Positions 1 through 5,370 of a stretch of DNA of 6,792 nt are shown in pieces (the stretch's first letter is position 1; the number at the start of each line of letters is the position of its first letter). The notes beneath the pieces are model-generated. The model saw only the letters and a program-made list of their open reading frames with translations, did no database searches and was not told the DNA's origin. The stretch is from Alphaproteobacteria bacterium (lineage in GTDB: Bacteria; Pseudomonadota; Alphaproteobacteria; Rickettsiales; JAIXRX01). The stretch covers positions 1-6,792 of the forward strand of contig JAIXRX010000186.1 of NCBI GenBank assembly GCA_027485005.1. Reading direction: 5' to 3'. The translations under genes were made by a program, and so were the position numbers.

Positions 1-732
1 ATTGCCGCCAGCTGGGAATGGAAAGGCCGCCCATTTACGCTGGTGGATACTGCCGGTTTGCGCAAGCGCCGCAAAGTGGAGGAAGACCTTGAGAAAATGG
101 CGGGTGGCGACACTCTGCGCGCCTTGAAATATGCGAATGTGGCCGTGCTGATGATGGACGCGCGCGAATCCTTTGAAAAGCAGGATTTAGCTTTGGCGAA
201 TCTGGTGGCAAAAGAAGGCCGTGCGCTGGTGGTCTGCGTCAATAAATGGGACGTGGTGCCAGTGAATATGCGCACCAAATACATGAAAGAAGCGCAAGAG
301 CAGCTTGATTCTATTTTACCAGAAGTGCGAGGGGTGCCGTTGGTGCCGATTTCCGCGCAAACGGGTGAAGGTGTTGAAAATTTGCTGCGTGAAGTATGCC
401 GCATGGTGAAGCTGTGGAATAAACGCGTGCCCACCGCCCAGCTTAATCGCTGGTTGGAAGACGCACTCGCCACCCACTCCCCACCGATGGTGAATGGCCG
501 CCGCATTAAAATTCGTTACGCCACCCAAATCAAAACGCGTCCGCCAACCTTTGCGTTATTCGGCAATTATCCGTCCGAACCACCCGCGTCATATATGCGC
601 TATTTGCTGCATAGCCTGCGCGAATATGCAGGGCTTGAAGGGGTGCCGGTGCGCCTACTGCCCCGCAAGCCCAAGAATCCTTATGCAGACGGACAAGAAC
701 GCTCCGGCCGTATGCGCCCACGTGAGAATTAG
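1..732 (+). CDS. der: Ribosome-assembly GTPase Der (EngA), 3' portion
   Basis: Der is a double-GTPase protein that acts in the cytoplasm in maturation of the 50S ribosomal subunit. The gene enters from the left edge, so the first GTPase domain and the P-loop of the second are missing; 243 codons plus the stop are visible. The second G domain shows G3 DTAG (bases 46-57) followed by LRKRRKV, G4 NKWD (241-252) and G5 SAQTG (352-366). After it comes the KH-like C-terminal domain, with TRPPTFALFGNYP, then YMRYLLHSLRE, and a C-terminal KNPYA motif typical of the family. The TRPPTF version of the KH segment is what I recall for alphaproteobacterial Der. The stop TAG is separated from the next ATG by a single base, so the ABC ATPase downstream is probably in the same transcript. 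The internal GTG at 43 is not a start, because the frame is open and Der-like from base 1. Confidence 0.96.
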   Translation: MAASWEWKGRPFTLVDTAGLRKRRKVEEDLEKMAGGDTLRALKYANVAVLMMDARESFEKQDLALANLVAKEGRALVVCVNKWDVVPVNMRTKYMKEAQEQLDSILPEVRGVPLVPISAQTGEGVENLLREVCRMVKLWNKRVPTAQLNRWLEDALATHSPPMVNGRRIKIRYATQIKTRPPTFALFGNYPSEPPASYMRYLLHSLREYAGLEGVPVRLLPRKPKNPYADGQERSGRMRPREN

Positions 733-733
733 A

Positions 734-1657
734 ATGACCAGCCCTGCCTTAGAACTGACCCAATTACGCAAAACCTATGAGGGCGGAAAAACACCTCCTA
801 AAGAAGCGTTGAAAGGCATTGATCTCACCATTGAACGCGGCGCATTTTTTGGCTTGCTGGGGCCGAATGGTGCAGGAAAATCAACCCTCATCAATATTTT
901 AGCAGGGTTAGTGAACAAAACCTCTGGCGTGGCGAAAATCTGTGGCCATGACATTGTCTCACAAATGCGCGCGGCGCGTCTTGCCATTGGGGTGGTGCCA
1001 CAAGAATTAGTGGTCGATACATTCTTTACCGTGCGTGAAGCGCTGGAAATTCATGCGGGGTATTATGGCGTGCCCAAGGCACAGCGCCGCACCGAGGAGC
1101 TGATTGAAGCGATGGGTTTGACTGATAAAGCAGATGTTTCTGCCCGTCGCCTTTCCGGTGGTATGCGCCGCCGTTTACTGATTGCCAAAGCCTTGGTGCA
1201 CCAACCTGCTGTACTGATTCTCGATGAACCCACCGCAGGCGTAGATGTGGAACTGCGTCAGCAGCTTTGGGAATATGTGCGCCAGCTTAACAAGCAAGGC
1301 ACCACCGTACTGCTCACCACCCATTATCTGGAAGAAGCGCAGGAACTGTGCGACACGGTGGCTATTATCAACCACGGTCAAGTGATTGCGAACGAGCCAA
1401 CCAAACAGTTACTCGCAAAGTTTGACAGCAAATGTCTGCTGGTGCGCCCGACGATTATGCTGAACACCTTGCCAGAGATGCTGCAAACCGCAGGTGCTAA
1501 ACTCACGGAAGACGGTCAGATTTCGTTCCAATATCAACCCAGTGAGAGCGCGGTGGGGCAGTTGCTGGCTGCCGTGCAACAAGCCGGCGTGAGTATTGCG
1601 GATATCTCGACCCAAGAAGCCGACCTCGAAACTGTATTCCGCAGCCTGACGCGCTAA
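734..1657 (+). CDS. ABC-2 type transporter ATP-binding protein (YadG/CcmA-like)
   Basis: This is a 307-residue nucleotide-binding subunit of an ABC transporter, expected on the cytoplasmic face of the inner membrane bound to an ABC-2 permease. The visible motifs are all intact: A-loop aromatic Y15, Walker A GPNGAGKST (residues 43-51), Q-loop Q90, signature LSGGM (140-144), Walker B LILDE (161-165), D-loop AGVD (168-171) and H-loop H197. A C-terminal tail of about 80 residues follows the ATPase domain, as in YadG-type drug, polysaccharide or lipid exporters. The start at 734 gives a normal N-terminus (MTSPALELTQLRKTY); the same frame is open further upstream but there it only overlaps der. No strong Shine-Dalgarno is seen, which suggests coupling to termination of der one base earlier. 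No permease gene follows, so the partner must be encoded elsewhere. The substrate cannot be inferred. Confidence 0.93.
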   Translation: MTSPALELTQLRKTYEGGKTPPKEALKGIDLTIERGAFFGLLGPNGAGKSTLINILAGLVNKTSGVAKICGHDIVSQMRAARLAIGVVPQELVVDTFFTVREALEIHAGYYGVPKAQRRTEELIEAMGLTDKADVSARRLSGGMRRRLLIAKALVHQPAVLILDEPTAGVDVELRQQLWEYVRQLNKQGTTVLLTTHYLEEAQELCDTVAIINHGQVIANEPTKQLLAKFDSKCLLVRPTIMLNTLPEMLQTAGAKLTEDGQISFQYQPSESAVGQLLAAVQQAGVSIADISTQEADLETVFRSLTR

Positions 1658-1704
1658 TTGCGCGCATTGTCATCAAATCTTCATTTTTTTCTCACGCGCG
1701 CGCA

Positions 1705-1713
1705 TGCTAGATT
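1705..1713 (+). promoter_or_regulatory. Candidate extended -10 promoter element
   Basis: TG-C-TAGATT reads as an extended -10 (TGn followed by a hexamer with 4 of 6 matches to TATAAT). It would start transcription near 1720, about 20 bases before the ATG of the 187-codon gene. No convincing -35 box lies 16-18 bases upstream, where there is only a T-run. This is a by-eye assignment. Confidence 0.25.
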
Positions 1714-1740
1714 GCGGCGGTAATTTTAACTTACAATAAT

Positions 1741-2304
1741 ATGGAAAAAATATGTTTATGGCTATTTGGCGAGCATCTCGTCAATAATGCCAAAAAACTC
1801 TGGAAAGAGTTTCAAGATTGGCGACAAAAACGTCGCCGTGCCACAGATATCCGCAAAGCGGGAAGTGTGTTGGAAAGTATTTATGCTGCTTTCATGGCCA
1901 ACACTCGTCCCAACCCAAATCCACGGTTGTGGGTTGAAGAAATTTACACCCCTTCCGACCAAAGTAAGAAGGCAGAAAATATTCTTCGGCTGATTGACCC
2001 TAAAGGGTTTGAATGGCGGAATGAATGGGTGCGTATGGACTTTACTTACCGCCACTGTTCTCCTTACCCAGAAGTAGCAGGGAAGGCTTATTTGCTTTTG
2101 TTTCTTGCGGGAGATAAAAAAGGGCAGGTAGAGTTCGGTCATTGGCCTTCTGATCATCCCTTTGAGATCGTTCGATTTGACTATCAAACGGTTCTTGATT
2201 GGCAGTTGATGGGGAAAATGGAACTGCCAACTGAGAGGCGGAAAGGTGGTGAACCTGACCGCAAAACGTTGGTGATTCGTTTCTATGATTCTCCATTGTC
2301 GTAA
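1741..2304 (+). CDS. Hypothetical protein, 187 aa, unrecognised
   Basis: I do not recognise this protein. It has no signal peptide and no convincing membrane helix, so it is probably cytoplasmic. Residues about 17-39 are strongly basic, including the cluster RQKRRRATDIRK, preceded by a likely amphipathic helix. The rest is rich in aromatic residues (many W, Y and F) and alternates in a way that suggests beta strands, for example KAYLLLFLAGDKK and KTLVIRFYDSP near the C-terminus. ATG 1741 is the only ATG near the beginning of the frame. It has no Shine-Dalgarno; the leader is A/T-rich (TTACAATAAT directly before the ATG). A strong terminator begins within the stop-codon region, which supports a real, separately transcribed gene. 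Base composition is visibly richer in A/T than der or the pnt genes, which fits an accessory or acquired gene. Its function is unknown. Confidence 0.7.
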   Translation: MEKICLWLFGEHLVNNAKKLWKEFQDWRQKRRRATDIRKAGSVLESIYAAFMANTRPNPNPRLWVEEIYTPSDQSKKAENILRLIDPKGFEWRNEWVRMDFTYRHCSPYPEVAGKAYLLLFLAGDKKGQVEFGHWPSDHPFEIVRFDYQTVLDWQLMGKMELPTERRKGGEPDRKTLVIRFYDSPLS

Positions 2305-2346
2305 AAAAAAACCTCTGAAACTCTTTATGAGATTCAGAGGTTTTTT
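2305..2346 (+). terminator. Intrinsic terminator after the 187-aa gene, likely bidirectional
   Basis: An 8-bp perfect stem, CCTCTGAA (2312-2319) with TTCAGAGG (2333-2340), continues after one A-A mismatch into CTC/GAG (2321-2323 with 2329-2331) around the loop TTTAT. The stem is flanked by an A-run (2303-2311) and a T-run (2341-2346) that can pair or serve as U-tracts on either strand. It starts directly at the stop codon of the plus-strand gene. Confidence 0.93.
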
Positions 2347-2367
2347 GTTTAATTGGGGGGGCTAGGA

Positions 2368-2393
2368 GTTATCCCCGCGAATGCGGGGATCCA
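2368..2393. repeat. REP-like palindromic repeat, single copy
   Basis: This is a perfect 8-bp inverted repeat, ATCCCCGC (2371-2378) and GCGGGGAT (2383-2390), around GAAT, followed by CCAG. The form GTTATCCCCGC...GCGGGGATCCAG closely matches the short dispersed palindromes (TCATTCCCGCGAAAGCGGGAATCCAG-like) that I recall as abundant between genes in many proteobacterial genomes. Translated on the minus strand it gives the well-known spurious peptide WIPAFAGIT. Only one copy is in the window, so its dispersed nature is inferred. Confidence 0.7.
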
Positions 2394-2410
2394 GAAAAAA
2401 GCATGAAATT

Positions 2411-2524
2411 TTATTGTTTTTTGTCTGACACTTTTAGATATTCGCGCCATTCTCCCTTGCCACGCCCGTAAATTTCTCTGCTGGAACTTGGATAACGACT
2501 AGGATTTATCCTAACCGTATTCAA
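2411..2524 (-). other. Protein-like reading frame without a good start; possible gene remnant
   Basis: On the minus strand a frame of about 37 codons runs from a TTG at 2524 to TAA at 2411-2413. It ends with GRGKGEWREYLKVSDKKQ, a hydrophilic and natural-looking C-terminus. There is no ATG, and the only possible starts are TTG 2524 or the GTG at 2537-2539. Both lie in or beside the second terminator, and neither has a Shine-Dalgarno. The frame is the same as that of the minus-strand gene upstream, but TGA and TAA codons separate the two. It may be the surviving 3' end of a lost gene, or chance. A REP-like palindrome lies just after it, a usual position after a gene end. Confidence 0.3.
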
Positions 2525-2555
2525 AAAAAGGCCACCCACGCGGGCGGCCTTTTTT
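2523..2555 (-). terminator. Intrinsic terminator after the 122-aa gene, bidirectional
   Basis: GGCC (2530-2533) pairs with GGCC (2546-2549). After an A-C mismatch, CCC (2535-2537) pairs with GGG (2542-2544) around the loop ACGC. The hairpin is flanked by seven A (2523-2529) and six T (2550-2555). It lies eight bases past the stop codon of the minus-strand gene, so it most likely terminates that gene. It also reads as a terminator on the plus strand. Confidence 0.9.
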
Positions 2556-2563
2556 CGTTAATA

Positions 2564-2932
2564 TCACCACAACCTTTCGGTGCAGGTGATTGTCCCTTTT
2601 ACGGGTTTATGTAAATGGGCTTTCAATGAGCCTCCCAGCGTAAGCTCACCTGCCGATTTTAGTTTTGCTATTTCAATAGAAATAACTTTCTTCAACGCCC
2701 TCCTTTTTATCGGTAATTCGAAAATTACCAATGCTATATCTTTTTTCTCCAGACCGTTTGGAGAGAAGTATAATTTGCAATGCGTGAAACGCACCGCTGG
2801 TGCGTAATTGCGTTGCATTTCGATTTGCCCTCCTAAACTTTGAAGTATGGGGGCGATTTCGTTTATTTCACAGCTAAACGCTGTGTAGCTGCCTAATTCT
2901 TGATTAAGCAGATTTGGGTCGTACGTTTTCAT
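2564..2932 (-). CDS. Hypothetical protein, 122 aa, unrecognised
   Basis: I do not recognise this protein. It has no signal peptide or membrane segment and is basic towards the C-terminus. The predicted fold mixes strands and helices, with KKDIALVIFELPIK followed by a helical lysine-rich stretch (RALKKVISIEIAKLKS) and a glycine-containing tail. I chose the ATG at 2932 because GGGAGG lies 12 bases upstream (plus-strand 2945-2950). The frame extends upstream to a TTG at 2986 and an ATG at 2962, which lack a comparable ribosome-binding site. A TATATT hexamer at 2970-2975 could be a -10 giving a start near 2963. The gene is followed at once by an intrinsic terminator and is separated from pntB by about 150 bases, so it is probably its own unit or the last gene reached by read-through from the pnt operon. 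Confidence 0.65.
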   Translation of the reverse strand: MKTYDPNLLNQELGSYTAFSCEINEIAPILQSLGGQIEMQRNYAPAVRFTHCKLYFSPNGLEKKDIALVIFELPIKRRALKKVISIEIAKLKSAGELTLGGSLKAHLHKPVKGTITCTERLW

Positions 2933-2969
2933 ATTATTAGTTCGCCTCCCGTGACAAGGCATCTTTTTG

Positions 2970-2975
2970 AATATA
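2970..2975 (-). promoter_or_regulatory. Candidate -10 box for the 122-aa gene
   Basis: On the minus strand the hexamer is TATATT, which matches TATAAT at 5 of 6 positions. It lies about 38 bases before the chosen ATG. No -35 box is visible at the usual spacing, so this is weak. Confidence 0.2.
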
Positions 2976-3083
2976 TGGACCAGCAAAGTTCACGGTTTCT
3001 TTGCGGGTATAGATAAACAATTAAGCCGCCACTATAGCAAAAGCCCGCCAACCTGTGTGTGAAGATTGTATGACGATTTGGGG

Positions 3084-4475
3084 TTAATCCAGCGCCTTCA
3101 CCAATTGCTCCGTCACTTTTTTCGCATCGCCAAACAGCATCATCGTATTGTCTTGATAGAACAAGCTGTTTTCAATGCCTGCATAGCCGGCGGCCATGCC
3201 GCGCTTCACGAAAATAATGGTTTTGGCGCTCGCCACATCCAGTATGGGCATACCAAAAATTGGGCTTTGCGGGTCGTTTTTCGCGGCGGGGTTGGTCACG
3301 TCATTCGCGCCAATCACATAGACCACGTCCGTGCTCTTGAAATCAGAGTTAATGTCTTCCAACTCATGAATTTGGTCGTAAGGGACATTCGCTTCCGCCA
3401 GCAACACGTTCATATGCCCAGGCATACGGCCTGCCACAGGGTGAATCGCAAAGCGCACTTCCACGCCGTGTTTTTCCAGCGTTTCGGTCAGTTCACGCAC
3501 CACATGCTGCGCTTGCGCCACCGCCATGCCATATCCCGGAACGATGATGACCGAGCTCGCATTTTTCAGCAAAAATGCGGCGTCTTCCGCGCTGCCAGCT
3601 TTCACGGGGCGCTCTTCCACCGCACCTGCCGCAGCACCTGCTGCTGCGGTTTGGCCAAAGCCGCCGAAGATCACATTAAAGATATCGCGGTTCATCGCTT
3701 TGCACATAATGTACGACAGAATCGCGCCCGAAGCCCCCACCAACGCACCAGTGATGATGAGCAGCGGGTTGCCTAAGGTAAAGCCGATACCTGCCGCCGC
3801 CCAACCCGAATAGGAATTGAGCATGGAGACGACCACCGGCATGTCCGCTCCACCAATCGGCACAATCAGCAAGAAGCCAATTAGGAAGGCAAGCGCCGTG
3901 AGCACAAAATACAGCGTGTGAGATTCAGTGGCACAAAACGCAATCAGCAGCAGCACAATCGCAATGCCAATGCCCGCATTCACATAATGCTGGCCTTTGA
4001 AGCGCAAAGGCGCGCCCGACATAATGCCCTGTAATTTGGCAAAGGCGATGACCGAACCTGAGAAGGTGATTGCACCGATGACCGAGCCCAAGCTCATTTC
4101 AATCAGGCTACCCACATGGATGCTGCCAGCGGTGCCGATATTGTAGCTTTCAGGCGCAAAGAGTGCCGCGGTGGCAATCAACACTGCGGCCAAACCGACC
4201 AAGGAGTGGAACGCCGCCACAAGCTGCGGCATCGCCGTCATCGCGATGCGTTTGGCAATAAACCAACCAACTGCGCCACCAATGGCAATCCCTGCGACAA
4301 TCCAGCCATATTGCTGCACTTGCGGCAAAGTGAGAGTGGTGATGATAGCCAGCGCCATCCCCGCCATGCCAAGGCGATTGCCGCCTCGCGCGGTTTCGGG
4401 AGAAGACAAACCGCGCAGTGCTAAAATAAAGCACACGGCGGCAATCAGATAGGCAAATGCAGCAATGTTAGACAT
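3084..4475 (-). CDS. pntB: NAD(P) transhydrogenase, subunit beta
   Basis: PntB is the beta subunit of the inner-membrane proton-translocating transhydrogenase. It carries most of the membrane domain (dII) and the NADP(H)-binding domain (dIII). The 463-residue length is normal for the family. Several hydrophobic helices fill residues about 1-270. AFHSLVGLAA contains H90, equivalent to the proton-channel histidine beta-His91 of E. coli, and DMPVVVSMLNSYSGWAA (211-227) includes N220, equivalent to beta-Asn222. A hinge rich in alanine and glycine (274-286) leads into dIII, with GYGMAVAQAQ (314-323), GRMPGHMNVLLAEA (349-362), GANDVTNPAA (389-398) and KRGMAAGYAGI (424-434). All key motifs are intact. 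The ATG lies three bases after the stop of the preceding membrane-protein gene, with only a weak purine-rich AAAGA upstream, so translation may be coupled. No clear terminator follows directly. Confidence 0.98.
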   Translation of the reverse strand: MSNIAAFAYLIAAVCFILALRGLSSPETARGGNRLGMAGMALAIITTLTLPQVQQYGWIVAGIAIGGAVGWFIAKRIAMTAMPQLVAAFHSLVGLAAVLIATAALFAPESYNIGTAGSIHVGSLIEMSLGSVIGAITFSGSVIAFAKLQGIMSGAPLRFKGQHYVNAGIGIAIVLLLIAFCATESHTLYFVLTALAFLIGFLLIVPIGGADMPVVVSMLNSYSGWAAAGIGFTLGNPLLIITGALVGASGAILSYIMCKAMNRDIFNVIFGGFGQTAAAGAAAGAVEERPVKAGSAEDAAFLLKNASSVIIVPGYGMAVAQAQHVVRELTETLEKHGVEVRFAIHPVAGRMPGHMNVLLAEANVPYDQIHELEDINSDFKSTDVVYVIGANDVTNPAAKNDPQSPIFGMPILDVASAKTIIFVKRGMAAGYAGIENSLFYQDNTMMLFGDAKKVTEQLVKALD

Positions 4476-4478
4476 GGA

Positions 4479-4940
4479 TTAATCTTTCTTTGTGCAGGAG
4501 TAGAGTTTGTTGAGCAGTAAACCTGCCAACGTCCATTTTACCAGTTCGCCAAGCGCCCAAGCGATAGGCAGCGACCATCCAATCGGCATCCAGATGACGA
4601 CCATCAATTGTGGCAAGCCCAGCAATGCGCCCACCCATGCGCCATAGCACATGCTTTTTTTATGCGGGCAGCAGCTGGTTTCAGGTGTGGTGCTGCATGC
4701 TTCTTTGCTGCGCCAGCAGAAAAATTTAGTGGTAAATAAAGCGGCCATCGCAACATGGAAGGCGATGCAAAGCGGCCAGTAAGCTTGCATTTCTGCTTCT
4801 GTACGCCAGAGGCTGGCCGTGGCTTCATACAATGACGCCAACGCCACACCATGCAGCAAAAAGTCAAACGCCCAAATGAAAATAGCAATGGCAATGATGG
4901 AGATGATGAGTGGTTTGGTGCAACATTTTTTCTCGGTCAT
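4479..4940 (-). CDS. Cysteine-rich four-helix membrane protein in the pnt operon, unrecognised
   Basis: This 153-residue protein is encoded between pntAB and pntB. I see four hydrophobic segments, at about residues 10-32, 54-74, 98-119 and 122-146. The N-terminal tail (MTEKKCCTKP), the loop between helices 2 and 3, and the C-terminal tail (CTKKD) are lysine-rich, while the loop after helix 1 (YEATASLWRTEAEMQ) is acidic. By the positive-inside rule both ends are cytoplasmic. Nine cysteines are present, at 6, 7, 58, 75, 82, 90, 91, 98 and 149; all but C58 would lie on or near the cytoplasmic side. The HGxxLxxxYxxTxxLWRxExEM type of motif reminds me of small uncharacterised proteobacterial membrane proteins, but I cannot name the family. 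The start is supported by AGGAG eight bases before the ATG, sharing bases with the pntAB stop. It might be an accessory or assembly factor of the transhydrogenase, or a metal or redox protein. This is inference from location. Confidence 0.88.
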   Translation of the reverse strand: MTEKKCCTKPLIISIIAIAIFIWAFDFLLHGVALASLYEATASLWRTEAEMQAYWPLCIAFHVAMAALFTTKFFCWRSKEACSTTPETSCCPHKKSMCYGAWVGALLGLPQLMVVIWMPIGWSLPIAWALGELVKWTLAGLLLNKLYSCTKKD

Positions 4941-4948
4941 GATGAATT

Positions 4949-4953
4949 CTCCT
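4949..4953 (-). promoter_or_regulatory. Shine-Dalgarno overlapping the pntAB stop codon
   Basis: The minus strand reads TAGGAG: the stop TAG of pntAB shares its last two bases with the AGGAG that precedes the ATG of the membrane-protein gene by eight bases. This suggests coupled translation and confirms the start. Confidence 0.85.
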
Positions 4954-5359
4954 ATTTCTCTTTTTTACGGAACATGTGCAGCATGCGCTGGGTAACAACA
5001 AAGCCGCCGAAGATATTCACGGAAGCTAATATAATGCCGAAAAACCCAAGCCATGTGGCGGTGCTTGCACCCTCTGAAACCACGGGGCCAGCGGCGATAA
5101 TTGCGCCTAAGATAATAATCCCAGAAATCGCGTTGGTCACGGCCATCAGCGGGGTGTGCAACGCAGGGGTCACTTTCCACACCACATAATAACCCACAAA
5201 GCAGGCCAGCACGAACACCATCAAACCCACCATAAACGGGTCTAAGCCTTGTGCCTGTTCCATCTGAATCGCAAGATTAGCAGATTGTTCCGCGAGGGTG
5301 TTGGCTTGTGCGGCCACGCCTTGCGCTTGCTCTTGTAATTGGTTCAGTTTTTCTTCCAT
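4952..5359 (-). CDS. pntAB: NAD(P) transhydrogenase, subunit alpha-2 (membrane part)
   Basis: This is the small membrane subunit that carries the alpha-chain part of the proton-channel domain (dII). It is a separate gene here, whereas in E. coli it is fused to the NAD-binding domain. The length is 135 residues, as expected for the split form. Residues 40-62 form the first helix (MVGLMVFVLACFVGYYVVW). The family's conserved segment HTPLMAVTNAISGIIILGA follows, and then a third helical region to about residue 120 with NIFGGFVVTQRMLHMF near the end. Residues 1-38 are hydrophilic and rich in Q, A and E with a regular heptad pattern, so they probably form a coiled coil that links to the soluble alpha-1 subunit. 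The ATG is preceded by AGGAG at six bases. It is co-transcribed with pntAA (gap of nine bases) and with the following membrane-protein gene (gap of eleven). Confidence 0.97.
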   Translation of the reverse strand: MEEKLNQLQEQAQGVAAQANTLAEQSANLAIQMEQAQGLDPFMVGLMVFVLACFVGYYVVWKVTPALHTPLMAVTNAISGIIILGAIIAAGPVVSEGASTATWLGFFGIILASVNIFGGFVVTQRMLHMFRKKEK

Positions 5360-5365
5360 CGCAAA

Positions 5366-5370
5366 CTCCT
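5366..5370 (-). promoter_or_regulatory. Shine-Dalgarno overlapping the pntAA stop codon
   Basis: On the minus strand TAGGAG combines the pntAA stop TAG with the AGGAG six bases before the ATG of pntAB. It is the same arrangement as at the next junction of this operon. Confidence 0.85.

Noticed and set aside
494..733. Upstream extension of the ABC ATPase frame to an ATG at 494
   Set aside because: This part only overlaps der in another frame, is rich in C, H and P as shadow frames are, and the conserved ATPase N-terminus begins at 734.
1650..1664. Small dyad CGCGC-TAATT-GCGCG at the end of the ABC ATPase gene as a terminator
   Set aside because: The stem is only five base pairs and the T-run begins about 20 bases later, so it is not a convincing intrinsic terminator.
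1732..1737. TACAAT as a -10 box for the 187-aa gene
   Set aside because: It matches 5 of 6 consensus positions but lies three bases before the ATG, which would place the transcript start inside the coding region.
2371..2390. Palindrome resembling the CRISPR repeat core of E. coli (CCCCGC...GCGGGG)
   Set aside because: There is only one copy, with no spacers, no array and no cas genes, so a REP-like repeat fits better.
2403..2471. 22-codon plus-strand frame that could be a leader peptide
   Set aside because: It lacks a Shine-Dalgarno, and no gene follows on that strand that could be attenuated; the opposite strand looks more protein-like.
3066..3776. Long plus-strand open frame opposite pntB
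   Set aside because: It is a shadow of the highly conserved pntB on the other strand; its product is rich in H, R and C with no domain character.
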